Shown here: piece after piece, positions 43,455 to 52,366 of the stretch
How the letters are laid out: every line of letters begins with the position of its first letter
How positions within the stretch are numbered: the first letter of the stretch is position 1
Assembly (NCBI RefSeq): GCF_002482385.1
Contig: NZ_DLFW01000048.1
Span: forward strand, 1 to 64,000
Origin: Dysgonomonas sp. UBA7710
GTDB lineage: Bacteria > Bacteroidota > Bacteroidia > Bacteroidales > Dysgonomonadaceae
Direction: 5' to 3'
Length of the DNA stretch: 64,000 nt
Notes under the pieces: model-generated
What the model saw: the letters and a program-made list of their open reading frames with translations, nothing else
Told to the model about the DNA's origin: nothing
Database searches by the model: none
Made by a program: the position numbers and the translations under genes

Positions 43455-43887
43455 ATGGATTCAGTCAAAGATATATTACACCGGAATAACTTAAAAGGGA
43501 CATCAGCCCGGATTGCAATTTTGAATACGATTATAAGTAGTGAGGCCCCTTTGAGTGAATCTGATATAAAAAAAAGAATACATGAAGTTGACAGGGTAAC
43601 ATTCTATCGCTCAATAAAAAGTCTGTTGGATACAAAAATTATTCAAGGAATGATTACTCAGGGCAAAATAATCAAATACACTTTTTGTCCGGAGAATCAA
43701 AAACAATGAAACAGCAGTTCAATTTTATTGTACCGAGTGCCAAAGAATAGCTGATGTGGAAATAAAAACTCAGTTTCCGGTCGTTCCGCAAGGATATAAA
43801 GAAAAGACGCGTAGCATAACTATAACGGGAATTTGTAAAGCATGTAATAATTCATCTGAAGAAGAAATAGACGGTGTTGTTATTTAA
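43455..43887 (+). pseudogene. Fur/Zur-family regulator broken by a frameshift
   Basis: The first 84 codons encode a normal Fur DNA-binding domain (LHRNNLKGTSARIAILNTII, RVTFYRSIKSLLDTKII). They then hit a TGA at 43707-43709 right after a run of five A at 43699-43703. In the next frame the missing half continues without a break: NNETAVQFYCTECQRI, a TQFPVVPQGYK segment and TGICKACNN, which holds the two CxxC zinc sites of the family, to a stop at 43885-43887. Removing one A restores a 143-residue protein of normal length. Either the gene is inactive, the run is slippery or phase-variable, or the base is a sequencing error. Context (operator, COG0523 genes) suggests Zur. Confidence 0.85.
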
Positions 43888-44042
43888 TTCTATGGCGGCA
43901 TACGGATCTTTGATCCGACCCGGAGGTAATATCTGCGTAGTTGCCTGTATTAATGCGCTGATTTGGACAAAATTTAAATCGATGGAGCAATCATAAATCC
44001 AAAAATAGAACTAAACTGATTATCTAATTAAATTAAATAATA

Positions 44043-45011
44043 ATGGGCAAGATCCCTGTGACAATAATAACCGGATTTTTAGGAGCCGGGAAAACTACTT
44101 TAATAAACAACCTGATAAAAGAATATCCGGAGAAAAAGTTCGCAATTATCGAAAATGAATTTGGAGAGATCGGTCTGGACGGAAGTTTTATTATCGGAGC
44201 TGATGAGAATATATTCGAACTCTCCAACGGCTGTATCTGCTGTTCTTTAAATAATGATTTTTATGAACTTATAAACAAGTTGTTGACAGGGAATTATGAT
44301 TTCAACCACTTATTGATAGAAACAACGGGAATCGCCGACCCCATATCCATCGTAAATGCTTTTCTGTCTGATTATGAGATCATAGAACGTTTTGCTATTG
44401 ATTCTGTGATTTGTCTGGTAGATGCAGTTAATATTGAGGACCTGATAAATTCGGAACCCGAAGTGCGTAAACAACTAGCTATAGCTGATATCATTTTGTT
44501 GAATAAAGTAGATCTGGTAAGAACAGGATATTCCGATGAATTAAAAGATAGGATGCAGGAATTCAATCAACTGGCTAGAATATATCCAACTTCAAAAGCG
44601 GATATCTCTCAGGTTGAAATTCTGGATACTTGTCAGTATTTGGGCAGAAAAATCGAACAATCCGTCTCTTCTTTTAAGAATCTTACCTTTCTGGGTAATA
44701 ATAATGTGAAGCATGATATAAAATCGGTTGGAATCTCCATTCCCGGAGACTTGGACTTTGAACGTTTCCGCTTTTGGTTCGAGACTATCCTCTTCTTTGC
44801 CAAATACAGGCCGTACCGGGTAAAAGGTATTCTCAGTTTTAAAGATGTGCCTGAGAAATGCATTTTACATGCAATAAAGGATAATTATGTATTTGATAAA
44901 GGCGATTTGTGGCAGTCTAATGAAGAACGTTATTGCAAACTCGTATTCATTGGCCGCAATCTCGATAATCTGGAAATAGAAGAAAACATATACAAATTAA
45001 GAGCAGAATAA
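44043..45011 (+). CDS. COG0523/CobW-family GTPase (zinc metallochaperone-like)
   Basis: This 322-residue G3E GTPase has Walker A in TGFLGAGKTTL, the metal-binding CxCC motif C64-I-C66-C67 (SNGCICCSL), the Walker B-like ETTGIADP and the guanine motif LNKVDL. COG0523 proteins of this type (ZigA/ZNG1 group) deliver zinc to key client enzymes during zinc shortage, usually under Zur control. It is the first of two such genes side by side. A 155-base gap after the broken regulator contains only a small CGGATC/GATCCG hairpin at 43903-43917. The C-terminal CobW_C domain is short. Confidence 0.92.
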   Translation: MGKIPVTIITGFLGAGKTTLINNLIKEYPEKKFAIIENEFGEIGLDGSFIIGADENIFELSNGCICCSLNNDFYELINKLLTGNYDFNHLLIETTGIADPISIVNAFLSDYEIIERFAIDSVICLVDAVNIEDLINSEPEVRKQLAIADIILLNKVDLVRTGYSDELKDRMQEFNQLARIYPTSKADISQVEILDTCQYLGRKIEQSVSSFKNLTFLGNNNVKHDIKSVGISIPGDLDFERFRFWFETILFFAKYRPYRVKGILSFKDVPEKCILHAIKDNYVFDKGDLWQSNEERYCKLVFIGRNLDNLEIEENIYKLRAE

Positions 45012-45023
45012 AATAATAAAACA

Positions 45024-46214
45024 ATGAACAAAATACCTGTAACAGTCTTAAGTGGCTTTTTGGGGGCCGGAAAGACAACCATATTAAACCATATTCTCAA
45101 TAACCGTGAGAATATGAAGGTCGCTGTCATAGTCAATGATATGAGCGAAGTCAATATTGATGCTCAATTAGTGGAAAGAGGCTCTACTCTTTCCCGCACA
45201 GAGGAAAAGCTGGTACAGCTTAGCAATGGTTGTATATGCTGTACGCTGCGGGACGATTTGGTAAAAGAGGTAACCCGTTTGGTCGAAAATGGCAAATTCG
45301 ATTATTTATTGATCGAAGGAACAGGGATAGCAGAGCCTATGCCTATCGCACAGTCATTCAGCTATGCCTTTGAAGATTTGGGCGTTGACCTGACGAAAAT
45401 TTCACGTCTGGATACAATGGTAACCGTTGTCGATGGATTCAATTTTTATAACGATTTCGGATCGTCCGAAACATTAACAGACAGAGACCCTGACAATACG
45501 ATCAGTGAACGCTCCATTGTAGATCTTTTAGTAGAACAGATCGAATTTGCGAATGTCATCATATTGAATAAGGTAGACCTGATATCTGTACATCAACAGG
45601 AAGAAATGAAGAGCATTATCCGTAAATTAAACCCCGGTGCGAAGATTATTTTAGCCGATCATGGCAAGATTGATCCTAAAGAGATTCTCAATACACATCT
45701 ATTCGATTTTGTAGAAGCTGCCCAAAGTTCGGGATGGCAGAACGAATTGCAGAACAAACATATTCCCGAAACAGATGAATACGGTATCGGTTCATTTGTT
45801 CTCAGAGAGCACCGTCCTTTACACCCTCGAAGATTCAGGGAATATCTTAGCAAACATTGGGATGCAGGCATTGTCCGCAGCAAAGGATTTTTCTGGCTGG
45901 CAAGCCGCAAAGACGAAGCATTGTTGCTTAGTCAGGCCGGAGGATCTATTGTCGTGGAACGGATTGGTTCCTGGTGGGCATCTTTCCCTATAAAAGAAAG
46001 AAATCAGCATCCTTCATTTCAGGCAAATGAAGAATATATATTGAGCCGGTGGGATAAGAAATGGGGAGACCGTATGAATGAAATTGTATTTATCGGACAA
46101 AATATGGATGAAAAGAAGATAAGAGCGGAAATGGAATCTTGTCTTTGCACAGACATTGAATACAATGCTTATCAGAATCAACTACTGACGGATAACAACT
46201 GGGATTTTTTATAA
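45024..46214 (+). CDS. COG0523/CobW-family GTPase, long form (ZigA-like)
   Basis: This 396-residue G3E GTPase has LSGFLGAGKTTILNHIL, C70-I-C72-C73 (SNGCICCTL), EGTGIAEPMP and ILNKVDLI. Its C-terminal CobW_C domain is fuller than in the upstream paralogue (FVLREHRPLHPRRFREYL, WDKKWGDRMNEIVFIGQNM), as in the ZigA subgroup. The two paralogues differ in length and sequence, so they may serve different clients. They lie 12 bases apart and the TonB receptor starts eight bases after this gene, so one operon is likely. Confidence 0.92.
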   Translation: MNKIPVTVLSGFLGAGKTTILNHILNNRENMKVAVIVNDMSEVNIDAQLVERGSTLSRTEEKLVQLSNGCICCTLRDDLVKEVTRLVENGKFDYLLIEGTGIAEPMPIAQSFSYAFEDLGVDLTKISRLDTMVTVVDGFNFYNDFGSSETLTDRDPDNTISERSIVDLLVEQIEFANVIILNKVDLISVHQQEEMKSIIRKLNPGAKIILADHGKIDPKEILNTHLFDFVEAAQSSGWQNELQNKHIPETDEYGIGSFVLREHRPLHPRRFREYLSKHWDAGIVRSKGFFWLASRKDEALLLSQAGGSIVVERIGSWWASFPIKERNQHPSFQANEEYILSRWDKKWGDRMNEIVFIGQNMDEKKIRAEMESCLCTDIEYNAYQNQLLTDNNWDFL

Positions 46215-46222
46215 AAAAGCGA

Positions 46223-48568
46223 ATGAAATTTATTTATACATATCTGGTTTTTCTTTTTATGGGTATCAATCTTTCGGCACAATCTTCAATTAAAATCAGC
46301 GGATTTATTATGAACGATGAAAGAGTACCGATAGAAGCTGTTACAGTTTCGGTTGTAGGGGTTAATAAAGTAACCCGAAGCGACCGGAACGGATACTTTG
46401 AACTCATGCTATCAACATCCGGGACTATAACAATCCATATTGATGCTTTAGGCTATTTCCCTATGTCAACACAATTAAGCGTGGATAATAATATGCACCG
46501 GGATTTTATTCTTAAAAAGAATGATATAGAACTGAATGAGGTCACAGTAAGCGCTGATAGCAGGAAAAACTTTCAAATGAAATCATCTCTGAATATCGTT
46601 AAGGCCGATAAATCATATATTGAAGATAATTTCTCGGGAAGTCTGATGCAAAGTTTAGAGAAAATACCGGGTGTCAGAGCAATGACTATCGGTTCGGGGC
46701 AATCAAAACCGGCTATCAGAGGATTTGGCTTTAACAGGATGATGGTTACCGAAAATGGGATCAAACACGAAGGACAGCAATGGGGTGAGGATCACGGATT
46801 GGAAATAGACCAGTTTTCGGTCGATGATATTGAAATTCTAAAAGGCCCGGGTTCGTTATTGTATGGTGGCGACGCCATAGGTGGAGTAATAAGTTTACGT
46901 AATAATTATATTCCTTCAACCAAAACCGAAGGGAATATAAATTTCTACGGAAGAAGCAATAATGAATCGCTTGGTTTTTCCGGTCTGATAGCCGGACGAA
47001 ACAATAAGTTTTATTATAAAGTTAATGCCACCTATGTAGATTATGGTGATTATAAAGTCCCTACTGATAGTATACAGTACTATTCTTATTATATAAAGCT
47101 CAAAGATAGACGATTACGGAATACAGCCGGGAGAGATCAAAATGCAGGAGTTACACTGGGATACATAAATGAGAAATTTCGCAGTAACTTTCTGATATCG
47201 GATGTATATTCAAAGAGCGGCTTCTTTGCCGATGCGCATGGCCTGGAGGTACACATGTCCGGTATTGATTACGACAAATCCTCTAGGGATATTGATTTAC
47301 CCTACCATTCGGTTAATCACTTCAAGGTAATCAACAACTCCCATTTACAGCTGGGAACACTGCATCTTGAAGGTAATTTTGCTTATCAGAACAATCTGAG
47401 AAAAGAATTGTCAGAGCCTGTATCACACGGATATATGCCTATCCCGTCCGATGCGTTGGAGCGTAAGTTTAATAAAAATACATATACATCCAATATCTTA
47501 TTTAAACTGCCAATAAAGAATAAGCACAGTTTACAAGGTGGAATTAATTCGGAATATCAGCATAACTCAAGAGATGGATGGGGGTTTATTATTCCTGATT
47601 TTCGAACAACCAATATAGGAGTTTTTCTCTATGATCGTTATTCCTTATCAGAAAGCTTAATTATTAATTCCGGAATACGGATAGACAGGACGAAGATTCA
47701 TACAGACAGTTATCACGACTGGTATCAAACACCTGTGGAAAATGGAGACTGGGTATATAAGGAACGGGCTGCCAACCTGAAAAGGAGTTTCAATAGCTTC
47801 ACCTGGTCGGTAGGCATTAATTACAATAAAGATAATTGGATGCTTAAAGCCAATGCAGGTAAAAGTTTCCGCGCTCCTACTCCAAAAGAGCTGGGGTCTG
47901 ATGGGGTGAACTATCACATATTCCGCTACGAAAAAGGGGATAAGAACCTGAATCCGGAAGAATCTTATCAGATAGATATGGGTATCAATTGGAAAAATGA
48001 TGTCTTGGATATCCGGTTGGAGCCTTACTTGAATTATTTTCCCAACTATATTTATTTGAATCCGACATCGGGATATTATGAAGGTTTACAGATGTATTAC
48101 TATACACAGGCAAAAATAATAAGATATGGATTTGAGACCAGTCTGGAATACAAACTAAATCATCAGATCACATTGGGAATAGAAGGCGAGTACTTATATG
48201 CCGAACAACTTTCAGGCGATAAGAAAGGATATACGCTTCCCTTCTCTCCTCCATGGTCTTCCAATTTTATTGTTGCTTATCATCCTCAAAATAAGATATT
48301 CGGAACAGATGGAAATATCCGGCTGGAATATAATATTGTAGGTTCTCAAAACAGAATAGTACCTCCTGAAAACAAAACAAAAGGATACCAGACGATAAAT
48401 CTGTCGTTGGGGCGTAGCTGGCAGATAAACCGAAACCAAATAAAATTACGTCTGCAGGGGCAAAATCTATTGAATAGGAGGTATTACGACCATACAAGTT
48501 ATTATCGGCTGATAGATGTTCCGGAACCGGGACGAAATATATCAATTATGATCGGATATAATTTTTAA
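46223..48568 (+). CDS. TonB-dependent receptor of the zinc locus (ZnuD-like)
   Basis: This 781-residue outer-membrane receptor has a signal peptide (to about residue 20), a carboxypeptidase-like regulatory domain (about 22-105), a plug (about 115-225, with PAIRGFGFNRMMVTENGIKHEGQQWGEDHGLEID and GPGSLLYGGDAIGGVISL) and a 22-strand-type barrel ending in a terminal phenylalanine (ISIMIGYNF). Histidine- and acid-bearing plug segments and the COG0523 neighbours suggest uptake of zinc or a zinc complex. It has no STN domain and no SusD partner. The substrate is inferred only from the operon. Confidence 0.87.
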   Translation: MKFIYTYLVFLFMGINLSAQSSIKISGFIMNDERVPIEAVTVSVVGVNKVTRSDRNGYFELMLSTSGTITIHIDALGYFPMSTQLSVDNNMHRDFILKKNDIELNEVTVSADSRKNFQMKSSLNIVKADKSYIEDNFSGSLMQSLEKIPGVRAMTIGSGQSKPAIRGFGFNRMMVTENGIKHEGQQWGEDHGLEIDQFSVDDIEILKGPGSLLYGGDAIGGVISLRNNYIPSTKTEGNINFYGRSNNESLGFSGLIAGRNNKFYYKVNATYVDYGDYKVPTDSIQYYSYYIKLKDRRLRNTAGRDQNAGVTLGYINEKFRSNFLISDVYSKSGFFADAHGLEVHMSGIDYDKSSRDIDLPYHSVNHFKVINNSHLQLGTLHLEGNFAYQNNLRKELSEPVSHGYMPIPSDALERKFNKNTYTSNILFKLPIKNKHSLQGGINSEYQHNSRDGWGFIIPDFRTTNIGVFLYDRYSLSESLIINSGIRIDRTKIHTDSYHDWYQTPVENGDWVYKERAANLKRSFNSFTWSVGINYNKDNWMLKANAGKSFRAPTPKELGSDGVNYHIFRYEKGDKNLNPEESYQIDMGINWKNDVLDIRLEPYLNYFPNYIYLNPTSGYYEGLQMYYYTQAKIIRYGFETSLEYKLNHQITLGIEGEYLYAEQLSGDKKGYTLPFSPPWSSNFIVAYHPQNKIFGTDGNIRLEYNIVGSQNRIVPPENKTKGYQTINLSLGRSWQINRNQIKLRLQGQNLLNRRYYDHTSYYRLIDVPEPGRNISIMIGYNF

Positions 48569-48631
48569 ATGAATACACTTAATATTTTTATTTTCTAACC
48601 GGGCATATACAGCCTACTTAATTAATGTATT

Positions 48632-49735
48632 ATGAAACAAAAATTTTTATGGGGAGCAATCCTTCTTTTAAACATGTCCTTACTAGTTTTTTCGTCTTGT
48701 AGTAGTGATGACGATGATGACAATCCAGCTAAGCCAACAGTTCAGATATTGGAATTAGGTTCCGGCCACGATTCACCTAATGACCAAACGGCCTATATAG
48801 GAACAGATGCGCATATTGAAGCTACAATCCTGGCTGAAGGCCTGATAAAAGAAATTGAAGTGGAAATACATCAGATTGATGGTACGTATGAGTTTGGAAA
48901 AGTGTATACTGATTCCAAGTATGTGGGGAATAAAAATGCAACATTCCATGAACATCTGGACATTCCGGCGGATGCTCCGGCAGGAAAATACCATTTACAC
49001 TTAGTTGTAGTGGATCAATTTGGACAAACAGCTACGGCTGAATCTGAATTAACTCTCAAAGAAGCAGAAGTGTCTATTTCTATTGACGGGCTTATTTTCG
49101 GATCTGGTCATGATTTTCCGGATGACAAAACCGGATATATCGGTACTGCTCCGGTGATAGAGGCTGCATCTATTAAAGCGGAAAAAGGGATTGACAGGAT
49201 ATTTGTAGAAATTCACAGCGAAGGTGGAACTGCTGCTTTTGAATTGGATACGACTTATACCTATGCAGGTGAAACTGAACTAAAAGATTTCCATAAGCAC
49301 TTACTTATACCTGATAATACTCCTGCCGGGGATTACCACCTTCACTTCCAAGTATATGATAAAAGCGGAAAGTCTCTTGAAAAATCGATGGATATAGAAG
49401 TTAAAGAAACAGGGATTGCTATATCCGGCTTAGAAATAGGAAGCAATAATTCAGCCGTAGCATCTAACATTCATACCGAGTTTAAAGTGAATGCAACACA
49501 TCCGTTAAAATCTATTCGCGTGCGTGTCTATAAAGCAGAAACTCCAACAACTTATGTACTCAATGAAACGTATGTTGATGAATTTGCAACAGGTGATGTA
49601 AAAGAATATACTTTTCATAAACACTTGAAGGCAACCGGAGCTGCTGTTGGAGAGTATATAATTGAAATAAGGATAAATGATGCTAAAGGTGCCAATAAAA
49701 CTATAAAAGATAAACTTACTATTACAGGAGAATAA
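48632..49735 (+). CDS. DUF4625-type lipoprotein with three repeats
   Basis: This 367-residue lipoprotein (lipobox FSSC near residue 23) is made of three repeats of about 110 residues. The first two share LxxGSGHDxPxDxTxYIGT, a histidine pair in FHEHLDIP or FHKHLLIP, and YHLHLVVVD or YHLHFQVYD; the third keeps FHKHLKAT but loses the GSGHD start. The regularly spaced histidines suit zinc binding on the cell surface, next to the TonB receptor. DUF4625 proteins are common in Bacteroidetes but their function is unknown. It follows the receptor by 63 bases. Confidence 0.8.
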   Translation: MKQKFLWGAILLLNMSLLVFSSCSSDDDDDNPAKPTVQILELGSGHDSPNDQTAYIGTDAHIEATILAEGLIKEIEVEIHQIDGTYEFGKVYTDSKYVGNKNATFHEHLDIPADAPAGKYHLHLVVVDQFGQTATAESELTLKEAEVSISIDGLIFGSGHDFPDDKTGYIGTAPVIEAASIKAEKGIDRIFVEIHSEGGTAAFELDTTYTYAGETELKDFHKHLLIPDNTPAGDYHLHFQVYDKSGKSLEKSMDIEVKETGIAISGLEIGSNNSAVASNIHTEFKVNATHPLKSIRVRVYKAETPTTYVLNETYVDEFATGDVKEYTFHKHLKATGAAVGEYIIEIRINDAKGANKTIKDKLTITGE

Positions 49736-49769
49736 TTTTGAATAAAAACTATTCGCTTAAAAAAACAGA

Positions 49770-50249
49770 ATGAATAAAAAGATTATACTATTCAGCCTTT
49801 TTTGTCTTCTTGCTATGGCTTGTAGTAATGATGATGAAGACAGCCGGGATATGGAGAAACCTTCCATAGATATGGGCTTCAAGAATGCTTATCCACAAAA
49901 TTGTGTGATTTTGTACCGGGGGGAAAGCTTCCCTTTCAGGGCAGTATTCACAGATAATGAGGAATTGGGAAATTACAATATCGAAATTCATAATAATTTC
50001 GATCATCATTCCCATAGTACGGATGATGTAGAGTGTGATTTGGAACCAAAGAAAACTCCAGTAAAAGCATTTGTCTATAATCAGGATTTCTCGATTCCTT
50101 TAGGAAAAAATATCTTTGAAGCCGATAATGAAATTTTTATACCAGAGGATGTGGATACTGGAGATTATCATTTTATGGTTCGGCTGACAGATAAAGCCGG
50201 ATGGCAACAATTAAAAGCAATAAGTTTAAAAATAAAAGACAGAAATTAA
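49770..50249 (+). CDS. DUF4625-type lipoprotein, single repeat
   Basis: This 159-residue lipoprotein (lipobox LAMAC near residue 18) has one DUF4625-like domain: a PSIDMGFKNAYPQNCVILYRGES start, an inserted histidine/aspartate-rich loop HNNFDHHSHSTDD, and a DTGDYHFMVRLTDKAGW end matching the GxYHLHLxxxDxxG strand of its larger neighbour. It is 34 bases after that gene and ends the operon. A surface zinc-scavenging or receptor-assisting role fits the setting but is inference. Confidence 0.78.
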   Translation: MNKKIILFSLFCLLAMACSNDDEDSRDMEKPSIDMGFKNAYPQNCVILYRGESFPFRAVFTDNEELGNYNIEIHNNFDHHSHSTDDVECDLEPKKTPVKAFVYNQDFSIPLGKNIFEADNEIFIPEDVDTGDYHFMVRLTDKAGWQQLKAISLKIKDRN

Positions 50250-50298
50250 ACCTTTATTTTATAATTCAGACTTCAGTATTAGAATTAATATAACAATT

Positions 50299-50339
50299 CA
50301 TATATAGCTATTTATAAGAGTTGTAAATAGCTATATATG
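50299..50339. repeat. 16-base perfect inverted repeat after the zinc operon
   Basis: CATATATAGCTATTTA at 50299-50314 and its exact reverse complement at 50324-50339 enclose a 9-base loop. It has no strong T tract after it on either side, so it may be a weak terminator or a regulatory palindrome upstream of the methyltransferase gene. Confidence 0.6.
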
Positions 50340-50455
50340 ACTAATAAACCGAATGCTTAATATTCCTATTTCTTATATTCATTGATACCTAATTATCGTT
50401 ATTTTAACAGGAATTATCACAAATAATGGGGATTTAATTTAGTTTCTGTAACTTC

Positions 50456-50463
50456 TACCTTTG
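50456..50463 (+). promoter_or_regulatory. -7 box of the methyltransferase gene
   Basis: TACCTTTG fits TAnnTTTG and lies 24 bases before the ATG at 50488. The -33 region is TTTA instead of TTG at the expected distance. Confidence 0.55.
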
Positions 50464-50487
50464 TAAGGTACTAATCATATATAAATT

Positions 50488-51321
50488 ATGAGAAAATTAG
50501 TTCCCTCCATCAGTGATAATATAGCTGATACACTTTTCATCACTGTCTATATGAGAGCTTTAGACGCCCAACAGAAAAATCCTGTTTTGGGAGACAGTAA
50601 GAGTTTAGAATTGATGAACATGGTAGATTATCCATTTGAAAAATATTCGGGAATCAAAACAATGAGTCGTCTGGGAACCTGCGTCCGTCTGAAATATATT
50701 GACAACGAGTTGGAAAAGTTTATTTCTACTCATAAAAACACAATTGTTGTAAATATCGGTTGTGGCTTAGATGATAGATATAACCGGATAAAGAATGCAT
50801 CTGAAGCAGTTTTTTATGAATTGGATATTCCTGAATCCATTCAATTACGGCAACAGTTAATCCCTGTACGAAAGAATCAATCTTTAATATCTGGGTCTGC
50901 TTTTGAAATAGATTGGCTGGATAAATTGAAAGAAAAACACTCAGATAATCACTTTATTTTTATAGCAGAAGGTGTGTTTATGTACTTCCCGGAAGAAATG
51001 GTTAGAAATTTGCTAACAGCTATATCAAAACGCTTTCCGGGAGCATCCATTATTTTCGACGGATTATCCGGGTATCTTAGCCGGCATTCGGATAAGCATG
51101 ATACCCTGCGAAAGTCAAAAGCAATTTTTGCCTGGGGATTTGATAACAACCAGATATTTAAAGAATGGCATCCTAATTTAAAATTAGATAAGGTATTTTA
51201 TATTATGCATGGTATGCGACCATATAATTTTATGGTTCGCTTGCTAAGTTATATTCCCGTTTTTGGAAAAGGATCTAAAATTGTCTCGTTGAGTGTTACT
51301 TCTGACCAGAAAAAAAATTGA
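50488..51321 (+). CDS. LCMT-family SAM-dependent methyltransferase
   Basis: This 277-residue soluble protein belongs to the leucine carboxyl methyltransferase-like group (COG3315), known also from polyketide and small-molecule O-methylation. The SAM-binding glycine motif is VVNIGCGLDDRYNR (about residues 88-101), followed by the acidic FYELDIPESIQLR and the family segment FIAEGVFMYFPEEMVRNLL. The substrate cannot be told. It stands alone with its own promoter between the zinc operon and the sigma-54 system, so its context gives no further hint. Confidence 0.85.
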   Translation: MRKLVPSISDNIADTLFITVYMRALDAQQKNPVLGDSKSLELMNMVDYPFEKYSGIKTMSRLGTCVRLKYIDNELEKFISTHKNTIVVNIGCGLDDRYNRIKNASEAVFYELDIPESIQLRQQLIPVRKNQSLISGSAFEIDWLDKLKEKHSDNHFIFIAEGVFMYFPEEMVRNLLTAISKRFPGASIIFDGLSGYLSRHSDKHDTLRKSKAIFAWGFDNNQIFKEWHPNLKLDKVFYIMHGMRPYNFMVRLLSYIPVFGKGSKIVSLSVTSDQKKN

Positions 51322-51693
51322 AGTTGAAATAGTTTTTTATAAAGAATAGAATATCATGATTGTATTTCCGGAGAGAAAATATCTATTTGAATTATCATTC
51401 ATGGATAAATAGGAACAGTTAGTGAAACTCTTATATTTATGTATGTCTCTGAATAATATTTCTAAGTATTAATTGAAAAATTAAAGTGAACGCTGTATAA
51501 AAAGAAGAATCTAAACATGTAACCTGAACTCGCATTATTGAATTTAAAGATAAAGAGAAGATTCACAAATTATAAAGACATTATTCCTGTTTATATTTCT
51601 ATGGCCAGGTAATATTGACAAACTCATATACGAATTAAATAAGCATTTTGATTAGTATTTTTCATTGCTTTTTTCTCTCATTCTCTAAAAAAT

Positions 51694-51722
51694 AAAAGGA
51701 AATGCTGAAAGCATTTCCTTTT
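51694..51722 (-). terminator. Terminator of the small secreted-protein gene
   Basis: A perfect 13-base stem (AAAAGGAAATGCT with AGCATTTCCTTTT, loop GAA) is followed on the minus strand by ATTTTTTAG. It lies 36 bases beyond the stop of the small gene. The gap 51322-51693 shows no gene or other structure I can support. Confidence 0.8.
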
Positions 51723-51758
51723 ATCTACTAAAATTGTCAGATGTAGATTGGGTATAAT

Positions 51759-52094
51759 TTATTCGGCAGCAGTTTCTACATATTCCTTACCTTCGTCATC
51801 CAAAATAACAACTTTAATGCTTTCATCTGATTTTGAAGATAAAGTTACTTTAGTAAGTTTCTTATCTGCATTGTAGGCCAGAGCTGTGACATTATATGAT
51901 TCTGTGTACCCTTGAATAGCAGCTTGTACTTTCTCGTTCAAATCTTCTAACTTCACGTCCACATATCCGTCATCATTTGCTTGACTAACAGCAACGACTG
52001 CATTATTCTCAACTGATAAACTTTGTACATTTGCAAAAGCTGATGTTCCAAAAACTATCGCAATGGCTAACATCATTAATTTCATTGTTTTCAT
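51759..52094 (-). CDS. Small PepSY-like secreted protein under sigma-54 control
   Basis: This 111-residue protein has a signal peptide (MKTMKLMMLAIAIVFGTSAFA) and a mature part of about 90 residues with a PepSY-like/DUF2874-type pattern: VKLEDLNEKVQAAIQGYTESYNVTALAYNADKKLTKVTL. Such small periplasmic proteins are common in Bacteroidales, and their roles are unknown; inhibition of proteases or stress buffering is sometimes proposed. A clear -24/-12 promoter and upstream palindrome lie in front of it, and the NtrC-type regulator next door is the likely activator. It has its own terminator, so it is transcribed alone. Confidence 0.8.
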   Translation of the reverse strand: MKTMKLMMLAIAIVFGTSAFANVQSLSVENNAVVAVSQANDDGYVDVKLEDLNEKVQAAIQGYTESYNVTALAYNADKKLTKVTLSSKSDESIKVVILDDEGKEYVETAAE

Positions 52095-52159
52095 GTCTCC
52101 AAATTTTTAAATTACTATTAATAAGTATAAATGTGTAAACTTCCGTTACATTATACAAT

Positions 52160-52177
52160 TTGCAATAGGTATGCCAA
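52160..52177 (-). promoter_or_regulatory. Sigma-54 (-24/-12) promoter
   Basis: On the minus strand TTGGCATACCTATTGCAA has GG and GC exactly ten bases apart and matches TGGCAC-N5-TTGCA at nearly all positions. It would start a leader of about 55 bases for the secreted protein ending at 52094. No such promoter is seen in front of the kinase gene. Confidence 0.8.
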
Positions 52178-52262
52178 AAAGACCATAAATATTCTTTGTT
52201 TTTGTAATGCTCCGTAAATCAGTGCGATATGTGAATGTTGTTAATCAGATAGCAGAAATGAA

Positions 52263-52303
52263 ACTGTGGAACTGTGGAAAATTTCCACAATTTAGACTGT
52301 GGA
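52263..52303. promoter_or_regulatory. Likely upstream activator site (palindrome plus direct repeats)
   Basis: A perfect palindrome, TGTGGAAA-A-TTTCCACA, lies at 52273-52289. Three copies of ACTGTGGA (52263, 52271 and 52296) surround it. It is about 130 bases upstream of the sigma-54 start site, the usual distance for an enhancer bound by an NtrC-type regulator, and just before the kinase gene. Confidence 0.65.
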
Positions 52304-52366
52304 AAACTAAATAGAATTATTATTTGTTCGTTTTATATATGTATAATAGAAATAAATAATAAAAGG

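Noticed and set aside
48632..50249. The DUF4625 lipoproteins as fimbrial or glycan-binding subunits
   Set aside because: Their histidine pattern and place in the COG0523/TonB operon fit metal handling better, and no fimbrial or glycoside hydrolase gene is adjacent.
52274..52366. N-terminal extension of the hybrid kinase from a GTG at 52274
   Set aside because: It would start inside the palindromic activator site and gives a non-conserved leader; ATG at 52367 directly precedes a proper membrane helix.
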